DNA of 64,000 bases from Caldanaerobius polysaccharolyticus DSM 13641 (GCF_000427425.1 NZ_KE386494.1:126376-190375); one strand, 5' to 3'; shown: positions 42,871 to 51,974, counted from the stretch's first letter. Program-made: numbers and translations. Notes: generated from the letters alone by a model not told the origin.

Positions 42871-45018
42871 TTATATTCCTCTCATAGACAGAGAAATCCT
42901 GTTGCGCTTTAAATCCACATCCAGCACCCTCACCTTCACGATATCCCCTACAGAAAGGACATCCAGCGGATGCCTTACAAATTTATCGCTTATCTCTGAT
43001 ATGTGAACAAGGCCATCCTGATGAACCCCGATGTCTACAAAAGCTCCAAAATCCACCACATTTCTTACCGTACCTGTCAGCACCATACCTGGTCTCAACT
43101 GTTCAATAGTCATGACCTCCTTATGGAATATAGGGGGCGGCAGCTCATCTCTGGGGTCTCTACCGGGCTTAGCCATCTCGTTCAATATATCGCTTAAAGT
43201 GGGAACGCCTATACCCAACTTCTGGGCCAGATCCTCTATGTTCTGTCTTTTAGCTCCATTAGCGATCTCCTGTAATTTCTTCTCATCTAAATCGACCATC
43301 TTATAGCCATACAGCGCCACGAGGTTTTCTACCACCCCATAGGACTCCGGGTGGACCGCTGTATTGTCTAAAATATTCTCACCTCCGGGTATCCTCAAAA
43401 ACCCTGCACATTGCTCAAAGGTCTTATCTCCCAGCCTTTTTACCGATTTCAGCTGTTCTCTGGAAGTAAAAGCCCCTATTTCAGATCGATATTCCACAAT
43501 GGCCTTTGCCAGCGCAGGTGTTATCCCCGACACATATCTTAAAAGAGAATAGGACGCTGTATTCAGGTCAACTCCCACGCTGTTCACACAATCTTCGACT
43601 ACCCCATTTAAAGCTTCTTCCAGCTTTTTTTGATTTACATCGTGCTGGTATTGCCCCACCCCTATGGACTTAGGATCTATCTTCACCAATTCTGCCAGCG
43701 GATCCTGAAGCCTTCTAGCTATAGATATAGCTCCTCTCAATGAAACATTGACATCTGGAAATTCTTCTGCACCTAATTTTGACGCTGAATAAACCGACGC
43801 TCCGGCTTCACTTACAACACAGTATTTTACATCTCTATCCAGTTCTGATATCAATTCAGATATAAAAAGTTCACTTTCTCTGGACGCCGTCCCATTTCCC
43901 AAAGATATAATATCAACGCTGTATTTATATATCAATTCTTTTAAGGTCTGCTTTGCGCTTTGGATTTCGTTTTGCGGAGGCGTGGGATAAACCGTAGCGG
44001 TATCCAAAAGCTTTCCCGTCTCGTCCACCACTGCTATCTTGCACCCGGTCCTGTAAGCGGGATCAAAGCCCATGACTACCTTTCCTTTTACAGGTGGCTG
44101 CAGTAGAAGTCTTCTCAGGTTTTCTTTAAACACCTTTATAGCCTGCTCCTCCGCCTTTTCCGTCAGCTGGGACCTTATATCCCTCTCCACCGACGGAGCT
44201 ATAAGCCTTTTATAGGCATCTTCGCAGGCATTCTCTAAATAGCTTCGAGATATACTGTCCTCTTTTACGATGCGCTTTTTTATCATGTCAATGAGCTTCT
44301 CTTCGTCCACCTGGATTTTTACAGACAGGTAACCTTCTTTTTCCCCGCGGTTTATAGCCAAAACCCTGTGAGATACAATGCTGGATACTTTCTCGCTGTA
44401 ATCGTAGTACATGTCATAAGGAGACCCTTCTTCCTTTTGTCCTTTTGTAACTATTATGCCTTCATTATATGTAACCGACCTTATAAGCCTTACGATATCA
44501 GCATCGTCGGATATATTTTCCGCTATTATGTCCATAGCGCCGGCTAAGGCTTCTTCCGCCGTATTTACACCTTTTTCAGGGTCTATATACCTCCCGGCTT
44601 CTCCTATAACATCTCCAGAATCCCTCTGCTCCATCAAAAACGCAGCCAAAGGCTCTAAACCTTTTTCTTTGGCAACAGTAGCCCTGGTCCTGCGCTTGGG
44701 CCTGTAAGGTTTATAGAGGTCCTCTACCTCCTGAAGAGTGGTGCATGACAATATTTTTCCCTTGAGTTCATCGGTGAGTTTACCCTGTTCATCGATGAGC
44801 CTTATGACGTCCTGTTTTCTCTGCTGCAAATTTCTCAGATAAATAAGCCTATCGTAAAAATCCCTCAATACCTCATCGCTGAGGTTACCCGTCATCTCTT
44901 TTCTGTACCTGGCTATAAAGGGAATGGTATTCCCCTCGTCTATGAGCCTTATGGTATTAACAACCTGAAACTCTTTTAACTTAAACTCGTCGCACAACAG
45001 CTGTACAATCAAGTCCAT
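42871..45018 (-). CDS. tex: Transcription accessory protein Tex (S1 RNA-binding)
   Basis: 715 residues. The N-terminal helical domain (VVNTIRLIDEGNTIPFIARY, LRNLQQRKQDVIRLI), a YqgF/RuvC-like domain (GFDPAYRTGCKIAVVD), the helix-hairpin-helix pair (ISGITPALAKAIVEYR, LKSVKRLGDKTFEQCAGFLRI) and a C-terminal S1 domain (RPGMVLTGTVRNVVDFGAFVDI) are all present in order. Tex binds RNA and RNA polymerase and affects transcription-coupled processes. The ATG at 45018 is preferred over the TTG two codons upstream. Full length for the family. Confidence 0.96.
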   Translation of the reverse strand: MDLIVQLLCDEFKLKEFQVVNTIRLIDEGNTIPFIARYRKEMTGNLSDEVLRDFYDRLIYLRNLQQRKQDVIRLIDEQGKLTDELKGKILSCTTLQEVEDLYKPYRPKRRTRATVAKEKGLEPLAAFLMEQRDSGDVIGEAGRYIDPEKGVNTAEEALAGAMDIIAENISDDADIVRLIRSVTYNEGIIVTKGQKEEGSPYDMYYDYSEKVSSIVSHRVLAINRGEKEGYLSVKIQVDEEKLIDMIKKRIVKEDSISRSYLENACEDAYKRLIAPSVERDIRSQLTEKAEEQAIKVFKENLRRLLLQPPVKGKVVMGFDPAYRTGCKIAVVDETGKLLDTATVYPTPPQNEIQSAKQTLKELIYKYSVDIISLGNGTASRESELFISELISELDRDVKYCVVSEAGASVYSASKLGAEEFPDVNVSLRGAISIARRLQDPLAELVKIDPKSIGVGQYQHDVNQKKLEEALNGVVEDCVNSVGVDLNTASYSLLRYVSGITPALAKAIVEYRSEIGAFTSREQLKSVKRLGDKTFEQCAGFLRIPGGENILDNTAVHPESYGVVENLVALYGYKMVDLDEKKLQEIANGAKRQNIEDLAQKLGIGVPTLSDILNEMAKPGRDPRDELPPPIFHKEVMTIEQLRPGMVLTGTVRNVVDFGAFVDIGVHQDGLVHISEISDKFVRHPLDVLSVGDIVKVRVLDVDLKRNRISLSMRGI

Positions 45019-45031
45019 AGCCAATACCCCA

Positions 45032-46105
45032 TCATACCAGTCGTTTCATTTTATTCCTAACCGCTTCTCCTACCTGCTGTGTGGTAGCTTTTCCACCTAG
45101 ATCGGCTGTGAGATAAATTCCTTCTTTGGTGACGGCTTCCATGGCCCTAAACACCAGCCTGGCAGCCTCGCTTTCGCCTAAGAAATCCAACATCATAGAT
45201 GCGGTCCATATGGCCCCTATAGGATTTGCTATACCTTTGCCCGCTATATCTGGGGCAGAGCCGTGCACAGGCTCAAACATCGAGGGATATTTCTTTTCAG
45301 GGTTTATATTAGCGCTGGGAGCAATACCTATGCTTCCCTGCATAGCAGAACCCAGGTCTGTAAGAATATCGCCAAACAAATTGGACGCCACCACCACATC
45401 TATCTGCTCGGGTTTTAATATAAAGTAACCCGCCAAGGCATCGACATGCATAAGCCTTGCAGTCACATCCGGATAATCTTTTGCCACTTCGTTAAAAACC
45501 TTATCCCAAAATACCATGCTGTAATTCAGGGCATTAGATTTAGTAGCTGATATAAGGTTCTTTTTTCTATTCCTTTTTCTGGCTAGCTCAAAGGCATACC
45601 TTATTACCCTTTCAGTTCCGACACGAGTAAATACAGAGGTTTGAATAGCAGTCTCAGATGAGGTTCCCTGATGTACTATACCACCAGCGCCAGAATACTC
45701 CCCTTCTACGTTCTCCCTTACCACCACAAAATCTATGTCCTCAGGTCCTTTTCTCAAAGGGCCTTGAATGCCTTTCAAAAGCTTGATCGGCCTTAGATTT
45801 ATGTACTCGTCAAATTCCTTTCTGATGGGCAAAAGCAGTCCCCAGAGAGATATGTGATCAGGTACTCCCGGAAAACCCACGGCTCCCAGGTATATGGCCT
45901 CGTGGTCTTTGAGTATATCAAGGCCGTCCTCTGGCATCATCCTACCCGTCTTCAGGTAATATTCACAGCTCCAGGGCAGGTGAGTGTACTCCATATCGAA
46001 ACTACCCGTCAACTCCTTTGCAGCCTCTATAACCTTCAGCCCTTCGTTTATCACGTCAACGCCTATACCATCACCAGGTATCACCGCTATCTTATATTTA
46101 TTCAT
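45032..46105 (-). CDS. Isocitrate/isopropylmalate-family dehydrogenase, tartrate/D-malate-dehydrogenase-like
   Basis: 357 residues. Motifs: IAVIPGDGIGVDVINEG, INLRPIKLLKG, VVVRENVEGEYSG, the metal site LFGDILTDLGSAMQG, and EPVHGSAPDIAGKGIANP. The VRENVEGEYSG loop and INLRP are typical of NAD-dependent tartrate or D-malate dehydrogenases rather than leuB, which sits in leucine operons; no leu genes are nearby. It oxidises a 2-hydroxy dicarboxylate with decarboxylation. AAGGAG lies 8 nt before the ATG. It is the first gene of a probable operon with tex and the amidohydrolase. Confidence 0.87.
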   Translation of the reverse strand: MNKYKIAVIPGDGIGVDVINEGLKVIEAAKELTGSFDMEYTHLPWSCEYYLKTGRMMPEDGLDILKDHEAIYLGAVGFPGVPDHISLWGLLLPIRKEFDEYINLRPIKLLKGIQGPLRKGPEDIDFVVVRENVEGEYSGAGGIVHQGTSSETAIQTSVFTRVGTERVIRYAFELARKRNRKKNLISATKSNALNYSMVFWDKVFNEVAKDYPDVTARLMHVDALAGYFILKPEQIDVVVASNLFGDILTDLGSAMQGSIGIAPSANINPEKKYPSMFEPVHGSAPDIAGKGIANPIGAIWTASMMLDFLGESEAARLVFRAMEAVTKEGIYLTADLGGKATTQQVGEAVRNKMKRLV

Positions 46106-46204
46106 TGCAGATTACTCCTTCCCCCATTTATTAAAAACCATACGGATACGCGGTTAATAATTTTGCATTAAAACCACAATCATAATTATATAATAAAAAA
46201 ATAA

Positions 46205-46236
46205 AACTGGCAAAGAACTCTGGTCTATGCCAGTTT
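46205..46236 (-). terminator. Terminator of sspI
   Basis: On the minus strand AACTGGCA pairs with TGCCAGTT across a 15-nt loop, then TTATTTTTTTATT. It lies 18 bp after the sspI stop. Confidence 0.85.
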
Positions 46237-46253
46237 AAACAATTTCTATTTGA

Positions 46254-46460
46254 TTATGTAGCCTTTAATCCCCTATCCACATAATCCATTACCTGATTTT
46301 TTTCCACTTCACTCATGTGTTTCCACGTGGCACTAAATACCACGCCGAGGCCTGGTATTGTGCTCTCATCTTTGCTAGATACGGCATCGTCGATTATGTT
46401 TCTCAATTCATCCTTGGTTTTTCCTTTCAAATTATTCATCACAGCCTCTACTATATCCAC
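46254..46460 (-). CDS. sspI: Small acid-soluble spore protein I
   Basis: 68 residues from a GTG start (GGAGG 8 nt upstream). The signature STIPGLGVVFSATWKHM followed by EKNQVMDYVDRGLK matches the SspI family, as does the EAVMNNLKGKTKDELRNIIDDAV start. SspI proteins are packed in the spore core. It shows the organism forms spores. It is a single-gene unit with its own terminator; expression is presumably sigma-G controlled, though no promoter is obvious. Confidence 0.92.
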   Translation of the reverse strand: MDIVEAVMNNLKGKTKDELRNIIDDAVSSKDESTIPGLGVVFSATWKHMSEVEKNQVMDYVDRGLKAT

Positions 46461-46535
46461 CTAATACACCTCCTCGCCAATTCATTATATATAGTTCCCG
46501 GGTAAAAGCGATAATATTATAAAGCGATAATATTA

Positions 46536-47039
46536 TTAGGTAGCAGAAGAAGTACCGCTGCCGCTGTTTCTGTGATTTACCTGATACATGTAATACGCAA
46601 TGACAAAAAGCGTAGATGCCACAATAGGCTCCACCTCTTCCACTAAAGCGTTAACGTCCATCCCAATGACATCTCCGCCCAACCTTCCCGAAACCCTATC
46701 GCCATTAAAGCTCAAATCCACATTAAACCCCAATACATCTCCTCCGCACCGCCCTTTTATGCAGCCATTCTCTATACTAAGCCTTATATCGTTACCATCA
46801 AATATTCCCCCGATTCTCGCTTCAAGACTATTTGAACTTATGCGCCCTTCTATGTTTCTACCTATGAATACTCCTCCAACGCGGCCTTTTATATATCCGC
46901 CTTCCAGAGAGTAACCTATATTTAAATCATCACCTACAAAAACCCCACCTATTCTACCTGTTATTTTGCCATTTTGAACCGTGGCTCTGACATCATATCC
47001 CCCAATTGCCCCTCCTATCCTTCCCTCAACTCTACCCAT
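46536..47039 (-). CDS. Glycine-rich tandem-repeat protein, likely beta-solenoid
   Basis: 167 residues made mainly of six tandem repeats of about 22 residues. Each has a G(R/K)xGG core: VEGRIGGAIGGYDV, ITGRIGGVFVGDDL, IKGRVGGVFIGRNI, LEARIGGIFDGNDI, IKGRCGGDVLGFNV, VSGRLGGDVIGMDV. Alternating hydrophobic and polar residues suggest a right-handed beta-solenoid. A C-terminal segment (IVASTLFVIAYYMYQV) is a probable single membrane helix or hydrophobic cap, then a Ser/Gly/Thr tail. The ATG at 47039 follows GAGGAG by 8 nt. No signal peptide. It is not recognised as a named family; similarity to polymer-forming or DUF342-like proteins is possible. Confidence 0.75.
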   Translation of the reverse strand: MGRVEGRIGGAIGGYDVRATVQNGKITGRIGGVFVGDDLNIGYSLEGGYIKGRVGGVFIGRNIEGRISSNSLEARIGGIFDGNDIRLSIENGCIKGRCGGDVLGFNVDLSFNGDRVSGRLGGDVIGMDVNALVEEVEPIVASTLFVIAYYMYQVNHRNSGSGTSSAT

Positions 47040-47182
47040 TCCAATCTCTCCTCGTATAATATGATTTGTAATCAACCAAAAAGGTCGACCTTTAACAAGA
47101 TTAATAAAGAACCTTGATATTTAAATATTGTTTCATTAAATTTCACTATGATTAAATCTATCAAGTGCCACTTGATACTTAT

Positions 47183-47304
47183 GCATACATCGCATAGCCA
47201 CTATCTATGTTTGGGAAGATGGGTTGTCAAGCCCGAACGCAGTGAGTTCATTTTAGGCTTGACTACACATCGACCAAACATATAATCCTCTCTGCGATGT
47301 ATGC
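47183..47304 (+). ncRNA. Candidate bridge RNA: nested hairpin in the IS110 5' end
   Basis: Three nested perfect stems: GCATACATCGCA (47183-47194) with TGCGATGTATGC (47293-47304); TATGTTTGG (47206-47214) with CCAAACATA (47274-47282); GTCAAGCC (47226-47233) with GGCTTGAC (47256-47263). Between them are two internal loops of 11/10 nt each. Bridge RNAs of IS110 elements carry target- and donor-recognition sequences in internal loops, and the size and place fit. Assignment as bridge RNA is inference. Confidence 0.6.
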
Positions 47305-47642
47305 TCGATTGCTGCATTTTGTATTGTACTACACGTATTCCCTCTTTCTTCTTCAGGTTGTCTCTGTTAAACTATCTCTAGGATTTGGTTTCAGGGTCGC
47401 TCTGGATCTCTCCCGAAGACCCTTCTTTAGGGTACTTCTCGTCAAAGACTGCACCCCTGGGATTACTCGTTTGGTTCTTACTCGCTTGCTGTCCATGTCT
47501 TACTCTTCCGTATGTCTCAGCAGCCATACGGTGTATCCTATGAGTATTGACATAGCTCTGATATCGCGAGGCTGTTTCTCGGTAATCTGTCAGGGATTAA
47601 CCTGGTACTGGTCTCAAATTTTTAATGAAAGGAGGAATTTAC
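47305..47642 (+). other. Remaining 5' non-coding end of the IS110 element
   Basis: About 340 bp, C/T-rich, no supported gene. Short inverted repeats include CCGTATG/CATACGG around 47508-47532 and AGGGTC/GACCCT around 47395-47433. It ends with AAAGGAGG before the transposase GTG. Confidence 0.45.
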
Positions 47643-48878
47643 GTGCCCAGTACTTTATTCGTCGGTATCGACGTCAGCAGTCAATCTAATTCTGTTTTCT
47701 TTATTGATCAAGATGGCAATAACCTCATTAAGAAGCCTTTTTCGGTTTCTAATGATATCCCAGGTGCTGATTCTATCATCTCTGAGGTGATCTCCCATGC
47801 TAACGCTATTGATGCTTCCTGTGTCAAAATTGGTATGGAAGCTACTTCTCATTATGCATGGCACCTCCATCTTCACCTGGCTTCTTCTCCTGACCTGGCA
47901 CCTTTTAACCCTAAATTCTTTGTCATGAATCCAGCTGTCGTCAGTGGTTTTAAAAAGGCCTATACCCATTTGCCTAAAACTGACGATTTTGATGCCAGAG
48001 TCATTGCTGATTGTGTCAGATTCGGTAGGGTAAACCCTACTCCCATGCCTGACTTTAAATATGCTGCACTACAGCGCCTTACTCGCTTTAGATACCATTT
48101 GGTACAGACTATATCCAGTGAAAAGAGCAGAGCTTTGAACCTGCTTTATCTCAAGTTCTCTTCATACAAGGAAGACTGTCCTTTTAGCGACGTCTTTGGC
48201 TCAGCATCTACTTCTGTTTTTGATTCTTTTACTCCTGATGAGATCGCTGTTATGCCTATGGAGGATCTTGTTGATTTTGTCTTGAGTCATGGCAACAATA
48301 GATTGAGCAATCCCGAGGAAATTGCTAAAACACTTAAATCCGCTGCTAACAGGGCATATCGACTTAATCCTGATATGTGCGATACTGTTAGCATGACTTT
48401 GACCATGACTCTTGAAAATATCAGATTTCTTGAATCTCAACTTAAAAAACTGGATAAAGAAATCTCTAAACAGCTTAATGCTTTTCGCCAAACTCTGACT
48501 ACTATTCCAGGCATCGGCGATGTATTAGCCGCAGGCCTTGTGGCTGAGATTGGCGATGTTAAGCGGTTTAAAAGCGAATGCGCTGTAGCCAAATTTGCAG
48601 GCCTCGTGTGGAATAAATACCAATCTGGCAACTTTAGTGCTGAAGACACCTCTTTAGCTAAGTGCGGCAACCAATATTTGAGGTACTATCTTGTAGAAGC
48701 AGCCAATTGCGTAAGGATACACGCAAAAGAGTATGCTGATTTTTACTGCAAGAAGTACAATGAGGTTACCAAGCATCAGCATAAGAGAGCCCTCGTCTTA
48801 ACGGCACGTAAGCTTGTAAGACTGGTCTTTGCCTTGCTGAGCAAAGGCCAAATCTACCAACCGGGAGGTAATGGATAG
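47643..48878 (+). CDS. IS110-family transposase
   Basis: 411 residues from GTG 47643 (AAAGGAGG 7 nt upstream). The N-terminal DEDD domain shows TLFVGIDVSSQSNSVFF (Asp), KIGMEATSHYAWHL (Glu) and KTDDFDARVIADCVR (Asp pair). The C-terminal transposase_20 domain shows TLTTIPGIGDVLAAGLVAEIG and KFAGLVWNKYQSGNFSAED, where the catalytic Ser is expected. No frameshift or stop, so the element may be active. It is a different lineage from the copy at 29-30 kb (about 20-30 percent similar by eye in the motifs). Confidence 0.93.
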   Translation: MPSTLFVGIDVSSQSNSVFFIDQDGNNLIKKPFSVSNDIPGADSIISEVISHANAIDASCVKIGMEATSHYAWHLHLHLASSPDLAPFNPKFFVMNPAVVSGFKKAYTHLPKTDDFDARVIADCVRFGRVNPTPMPDFKYAALQRLTRFRYHLVQTISSEKSRALNLLYLKFSSYKEDCPFSDVFGSASTSVFDSFTPDEIAVMPMEDLVDFVLSHGNNRLSNPEEIAKTLKSAANRAYRLNPDMCDTVSMTLTMTLENIRFLESQLKKLDKEISKQLNAFRQTLTTIPGIGDVLAAGLVAEIGDVKRFKSECAVAKFAGLVWNKYQSGNFSAEDTSLAKCGNQYLRYYLVEAANCVRIHAKEYADFYCKKYNEVTKHQHKRALVLTARKLVRLVFALLSKGQIYQPGGNG

Positions 48879-49084
48879 ATTTAGCAAATACATTTAACTG
48901 AATATCAGCTAAGTTTCCTTCCATTATTATCCAATATATGGTGGGCTTATTAAGTGTTGCCTTTTTTAGAGTTTTTGAGGTCTTTATTTTTCAAGGTTCC
49001 AAAAAATACTACTTGACATTACACCGCTTGTCTTTTTTCTTTTATTATATCATACAAAAATCCTCGTCTTGAACACGACAAAAA
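48879..49084. other. IS110 3' end and intergenic sequence
   Basis: About 200 bp. No gene. The first 110 bp probably belong to the IS110 element; the rest is A/T-rich and precedes the ArsR terminator. Confidence 0.4.
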
Positions 49085-49120
49085 GCCGCGAATATCTTCT
49101 TTACATAGGATATTCACGGC
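49085..49120 (-). terminator. Terminator of the CoADR-arsR operon
   Basis: On the minus strand GCCGTGAATATC pairs with GATATTCGCGGC (one mismatch) with a 12-nt loop, then TTTTTG. It lies just after the ArsR stop. Confidence 0.87.
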
Positions 49121-49131
49121 CATGCTTATAA

Positions 49132-49416
49132 TCAATCAAATAAAACCTCAATTATTTTTTTGATGTCTTCATCAACTACCTTATAGCATATCTCAAGCCC
49201 TTGGCGTTCACCCTCTACAATCCCCGCTGCCTTTAATTTAGCCAGATGCTGCGAAACCGTTGATTGGGGTAACTTTAAACATTCCTGCATCGTGGATACA
49301 TTACATTCGCCTTCCACAATCAGACCTCTGACAATACACAACCTATAAGGATGAGCTACGGCCTTTAGCTTTTGGGCAATGACCTGGTATTTTTCTAAAT
49401 TTGCAATTTCTTCCAT
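49132..49416 (-). CDS. ArsR-family transcriptional regulator
   Basis: 94 residues with a winged helix: LKAVAHPYRLCIVRGL, STMQECLKLPQSTVSQHLAKLKAAG and VEGERQGLEICYKV. It carries Cys27, Cys38, Cys46 and Cys77. Metal-type ArsR proteins use ELCVCDL in the recognition region; here there is no such motif, and the partner gene handles sulfane sulfur, so sensing of persulfide or another thiol stress is a reasonable guess. The ATG at 49416 has AAAGGTGAG upstream. It follows the large flavoprotein gene by 13 nt and is co-transcribed. Confidence 0.88.
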   Translation of the reverse strand: MEEIANLEKYQVIAQKLKAVAHPYRLCIVRGLIVEGECNVSTMQECLKLPQSTVSQHLAKLKAAGIVEGERQGLEICYKVVDEDIKKIIEVLFD

Positions 49417-49429
49417 GTTCTCACCTTTC

Positions 49430-51931
49430 TCAAATAAATAGTGTAGTATCTGAATGCTCGGCAGCACCGATGAAGGAGGCCACGCCACCTATTTCTACGC
49501 CATCGATCAACTCCTCTTTTTTTATCCCCATGATATCCATGGACATATTGCATGCCACAATCCTCACGCCGTTCCTTAATGCTTGCTGTATCAAGTCCTC
49601 CAGGGATGTCACGTTCTTTTTTCTCATGATATAGCGTATAAGCCTGGGACCTATCCCGCCCATGTTCATCTTAGAGAGCTTTAATTTCTTTGACCCCCTG
49701 GGCATCATCACGCCGAACATCCTGCTTATAAAATCCTTGGATAACGATACCTTTTCAGGTTTTCTCAATACATTAAGTCCCCAGAAAGTAAAGAACATGG
49801 TTACCTTGCGCCCCATTGACGCAGCGCCGTTGGCTATTATAAATGAGGCTATGGCCTTGTCCAGATCACCGCTAAACACAATTATCGCCTTGTCATGATC
49901 GTTGGATTCAGCATCCACAGGCCTTTTTTCTTCCGCGCCTTTTTTAATAAGAGCTACTATGGTCTTATCCTTCCACTTTAAATCCAGAAGCTGATTTCCC
50001 GTTCTCTCGCACCATGCCTTTATGTCATTTTCAAAACCGGGATCTGATGCCTTAATTTCAAGGACCTCACCTGGTCTCATAGACTTTATAGCATTATACG
50101 TCTGCATTATAGGCCCAGGGCACTGAAGGCCACACGCATCTATCGATAGCGAAACCTGTACTTCGCCATCAGGCCTTTCGCCATCGACTTGAGTACCTCT
50201 TTCTTCTAAACCTCTTAATTTTGATTCATCGACCTTTTCGGGGTTCATCTGGTCATCATACTGGACCACGTCATCATTGACGATCTTCTTAGTTGCGGCC
50301 TCATAGGTCTTATAGCCGCCGCTCAAGTTTTTCACGTATTCAAATCCGTGCTGCTTCAATATCCTGCAGGCAATATACCCCCTCAAACCTACCTGGCAGA
50401 ATATGATTATCTCTTTATCCTTCGGAATCTCATCCAGCCTGTTCCTTAAATCATCCACAGGTATGTTTACAGCGCCCTGGATAGTGCCAAGACTGTACTC
50501 AATAGGCGTACGCACATCGACGAGGAAAGTTTTATCTTTGTCCCTCTTTTCCAACGCATCCCAATGGATGACATCGCAATCGCCTCTCAGTATATTAGCT
50601 GCCACAAAACCCGCCATATTCACAGGATCTTTAGCTGACGAATATGGAGGAGCATACGCCAGTTCCAATTCCTCAAGATCGTATACCGTCATGCCACCGC
50701 GAATGGCAGTAGCGATAACATCTATACGTTTATCCACGCCCTCATAACCCACTATCTGGGCCCCCAGTATCTTGCCGTCATCTTGTGAAAAGAGAAGCTT
50801 TATAGACATGGGCAACGCCCCCGGGTAATAACTGGCGTGGGAAAAGGGGTGTATGATACACTTTTGAAACCTTATACCGTAATTGTTCAAAAGCCGCTCA
50901 TTATTGCCGGTAAATGCCACGGTAAGGTCAAAAACCTTTAAGACAGATGTGCCCTGGGTCCCTTTGTACTCCGACTTTCGACCTGCTATATTATCAGCAG
51001 CTATTCTACCCTGTTTGTTAGCAGGACCTGCCAAGGGTATCAGCGTATCGTTTTGGTTTATAAAGTCTTTTACTTCAATGGCATCTCCAACGGCGTATAT
51101 ATCAGGGTCTGATGTTTGCATATACTGGTTTACCTTTATGCCACCTCTGCTTCCAATGGCAAGGCCAGCCTCCCGCGCTAGCTTCACCTCTGGCTTTACG
51201 CCTATTGCCAGTACAATCATATCGGTTTTTATTCTTTTACCGCTGTTTAACTCCACTTCTGAGTATTCATTGTAATGATACAAGGCCTTTACCCCGTCGT
51301 TTAAATACAGCCCCACGTTTTTGGACTTAAGGTGGTGATGAACTATCGCCGCCATATCGTAATCCATGGGGCCTATGACGTGATCGCTCAGCTCCACTAT
51401 GCTCACATTAACTCCTAAATTATGGAGGTTTTCAGCTATTTCCAGCCCAATAAATCCAGCACCTACAATAACCGCATTTTTAGGCTTTTGGCTATTGATA
51501 AAATCCTTCATCCTGTAGGTATCAGGTATATTTCTCAACGTAAATACCCTATCGCTGTCTACACCAGGTATGTTGGGTTTTATAGGCTCGGCTCCCGGCG
51601 ACAGCAAAAGCTTATCGTAAGTTTCTTTATACGTTCTGTCGTTTGTCAGGTCGTGAACTAACACGGCTTTTTCCTGGGGCAGGATTTTTATTACCTCACT
51701 GTTTGTCCTTATATCTATGTTAAACCTTTTAGCCATGGCCTCAGGAGTCTGAACCTGTAACTTGTTTTTTTCTTTTATCACATCGCCGATATAATAAGGA
51801 AGGCCACAATTGGCATAAGATATATATTGACCTCTTTCAAACAGGATTATCTGGGCGTTTTCATCCAGCCTTCTTAACCGGGCTGCAGCAGATGCACCGC
51901 CCGCCACGCCTCCGACGATCAGTACCTTCAT
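49430..51931 (-). CDS. CoA-disulfide-reductase-type flavoprotein fused to rhodanese, TusA and DsrE domains
   Basis: 833 residues. Domains in order: FAD/NAD-dependent CoADR (1-about 450; VLIVGGVAGGASAAARLRRL, active Cys42 in SYANCGLPYY, AVGDAIEV), rhodanese (about 455-550; EIIFCQVGLRGYIACRIL, active Cys in the loop), TusA (about 595-670; ACGLQCPGPIMQ), and DsrE/DsrF-like (about 680-833; KAIIVFSGDLDKAIASFIIANG). This set reduces CoA disulfides, CoA-persulfides or polysulfide and passes sulfane sulfur along. The ATG at 51931 has GAGGTG upstream. It is transcribed from a promoter divergent from DUF503 and followed by an ArsR gene. Confidence 0.93.
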   Translation of the reverse strand: MKVLIVGGVAGGASAAARLRRLDENAQIILFERGQYISYANCGLPYYIGDVIKEKNKLQVQTPEAMAKRFNIDIRTNSEVIKILPQEKAVLVHDLTNDRTYKETYDKLLLSPGAEPIKPNIPGVDSDRVFTLRNIPDTYRMKDFINSQKPKNAVIVGAGFIGLEIAENLHNLGVNVSIVELSDHVIGPMDYDMAAIVHHHLKSKNVGLYLNDGVKALYHYNEYSEVELNSGKRIKTDMIVLAIGVKPEVKLAREAGLAIGSRGGIKVNQYMQTSDPDIYAVGDAIEVKDFINQNDTLIPLAGPANKQGRIAADNIAGRKSEYKGTQGTSVLKVFDLTVAFTGNNERLLNNYGIRFQKCIIHPFSHASYYPGALPMSIKLLFSQDDGKILGAQIVGYEGVDKRIDVIATAIRGGMTVYDLEELELAYAPPYSSAKDPVNMAGFVAANILRGDCDVIHWDALEKRDKDKTFLVDVRTPIEYSLGTIQGAVNIPVDDLRNRLDEIPKDKEIIIFCQVGLRGYIACRILKQHGFEYVKNLSGGYKTYEAATKKIVNDDVVQYDDQMNPEKVDESKLRGLEERGTQVDGERPDGEVQVSLSIDACGLQCPGPIMQTYNAIKSMRPGEVLEIKASDPGFENDIKAWCERTGNQLLDLKWKDKTIVALIKKGAEEKRPVDAESNDHDKAIIVFSGDLDKAIASFIIANGAASMGRKVTMFFTFWGLNVLRKPEKVSLSKDFISRMFGVMMPRGSKKLKLSKMNMGGIGPRLIRYIMRKKNVTSLEDLIQQALRNGVRIVACNMSMDIMGIKKEELIDGVEIGGVASFIGAAEHSDTTLFI

Positions 51932-51974
51932 GGCTAACACCTCACACATCTTATCATTTTATCTGTATATATTA

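Larger units (their letters stand above)
47160..48990 (+). mobile_element. Second IS110-family element, apparently intact
   Basis: Contains a full-length IS110 transposase (47643-48878), a long structured 5' non-coding end (about 47160-47642) and a short 3' end. Edges are approximate because IS110 elements lack terminal inverted repeats; the left edge is set near the palindrome TCAAGTGCCACTTGA at 47161. A long 5' non-coding end is the layout of the IS110 group proper, unlike the first element. Confidence 0.7.

Noticed and set aside
42368..43006. 212-residue plus-strand frame
   Set aside because: Antisense to the amidohydrolase and tex genes, which are clearly coding on the minus strand.
49132..49416. 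Arsenic or cadmium sensor of the ArsR family
   Set aside because: The ELCVCDL metal motif is missing and the partner gene is for sulfur, not metal export.
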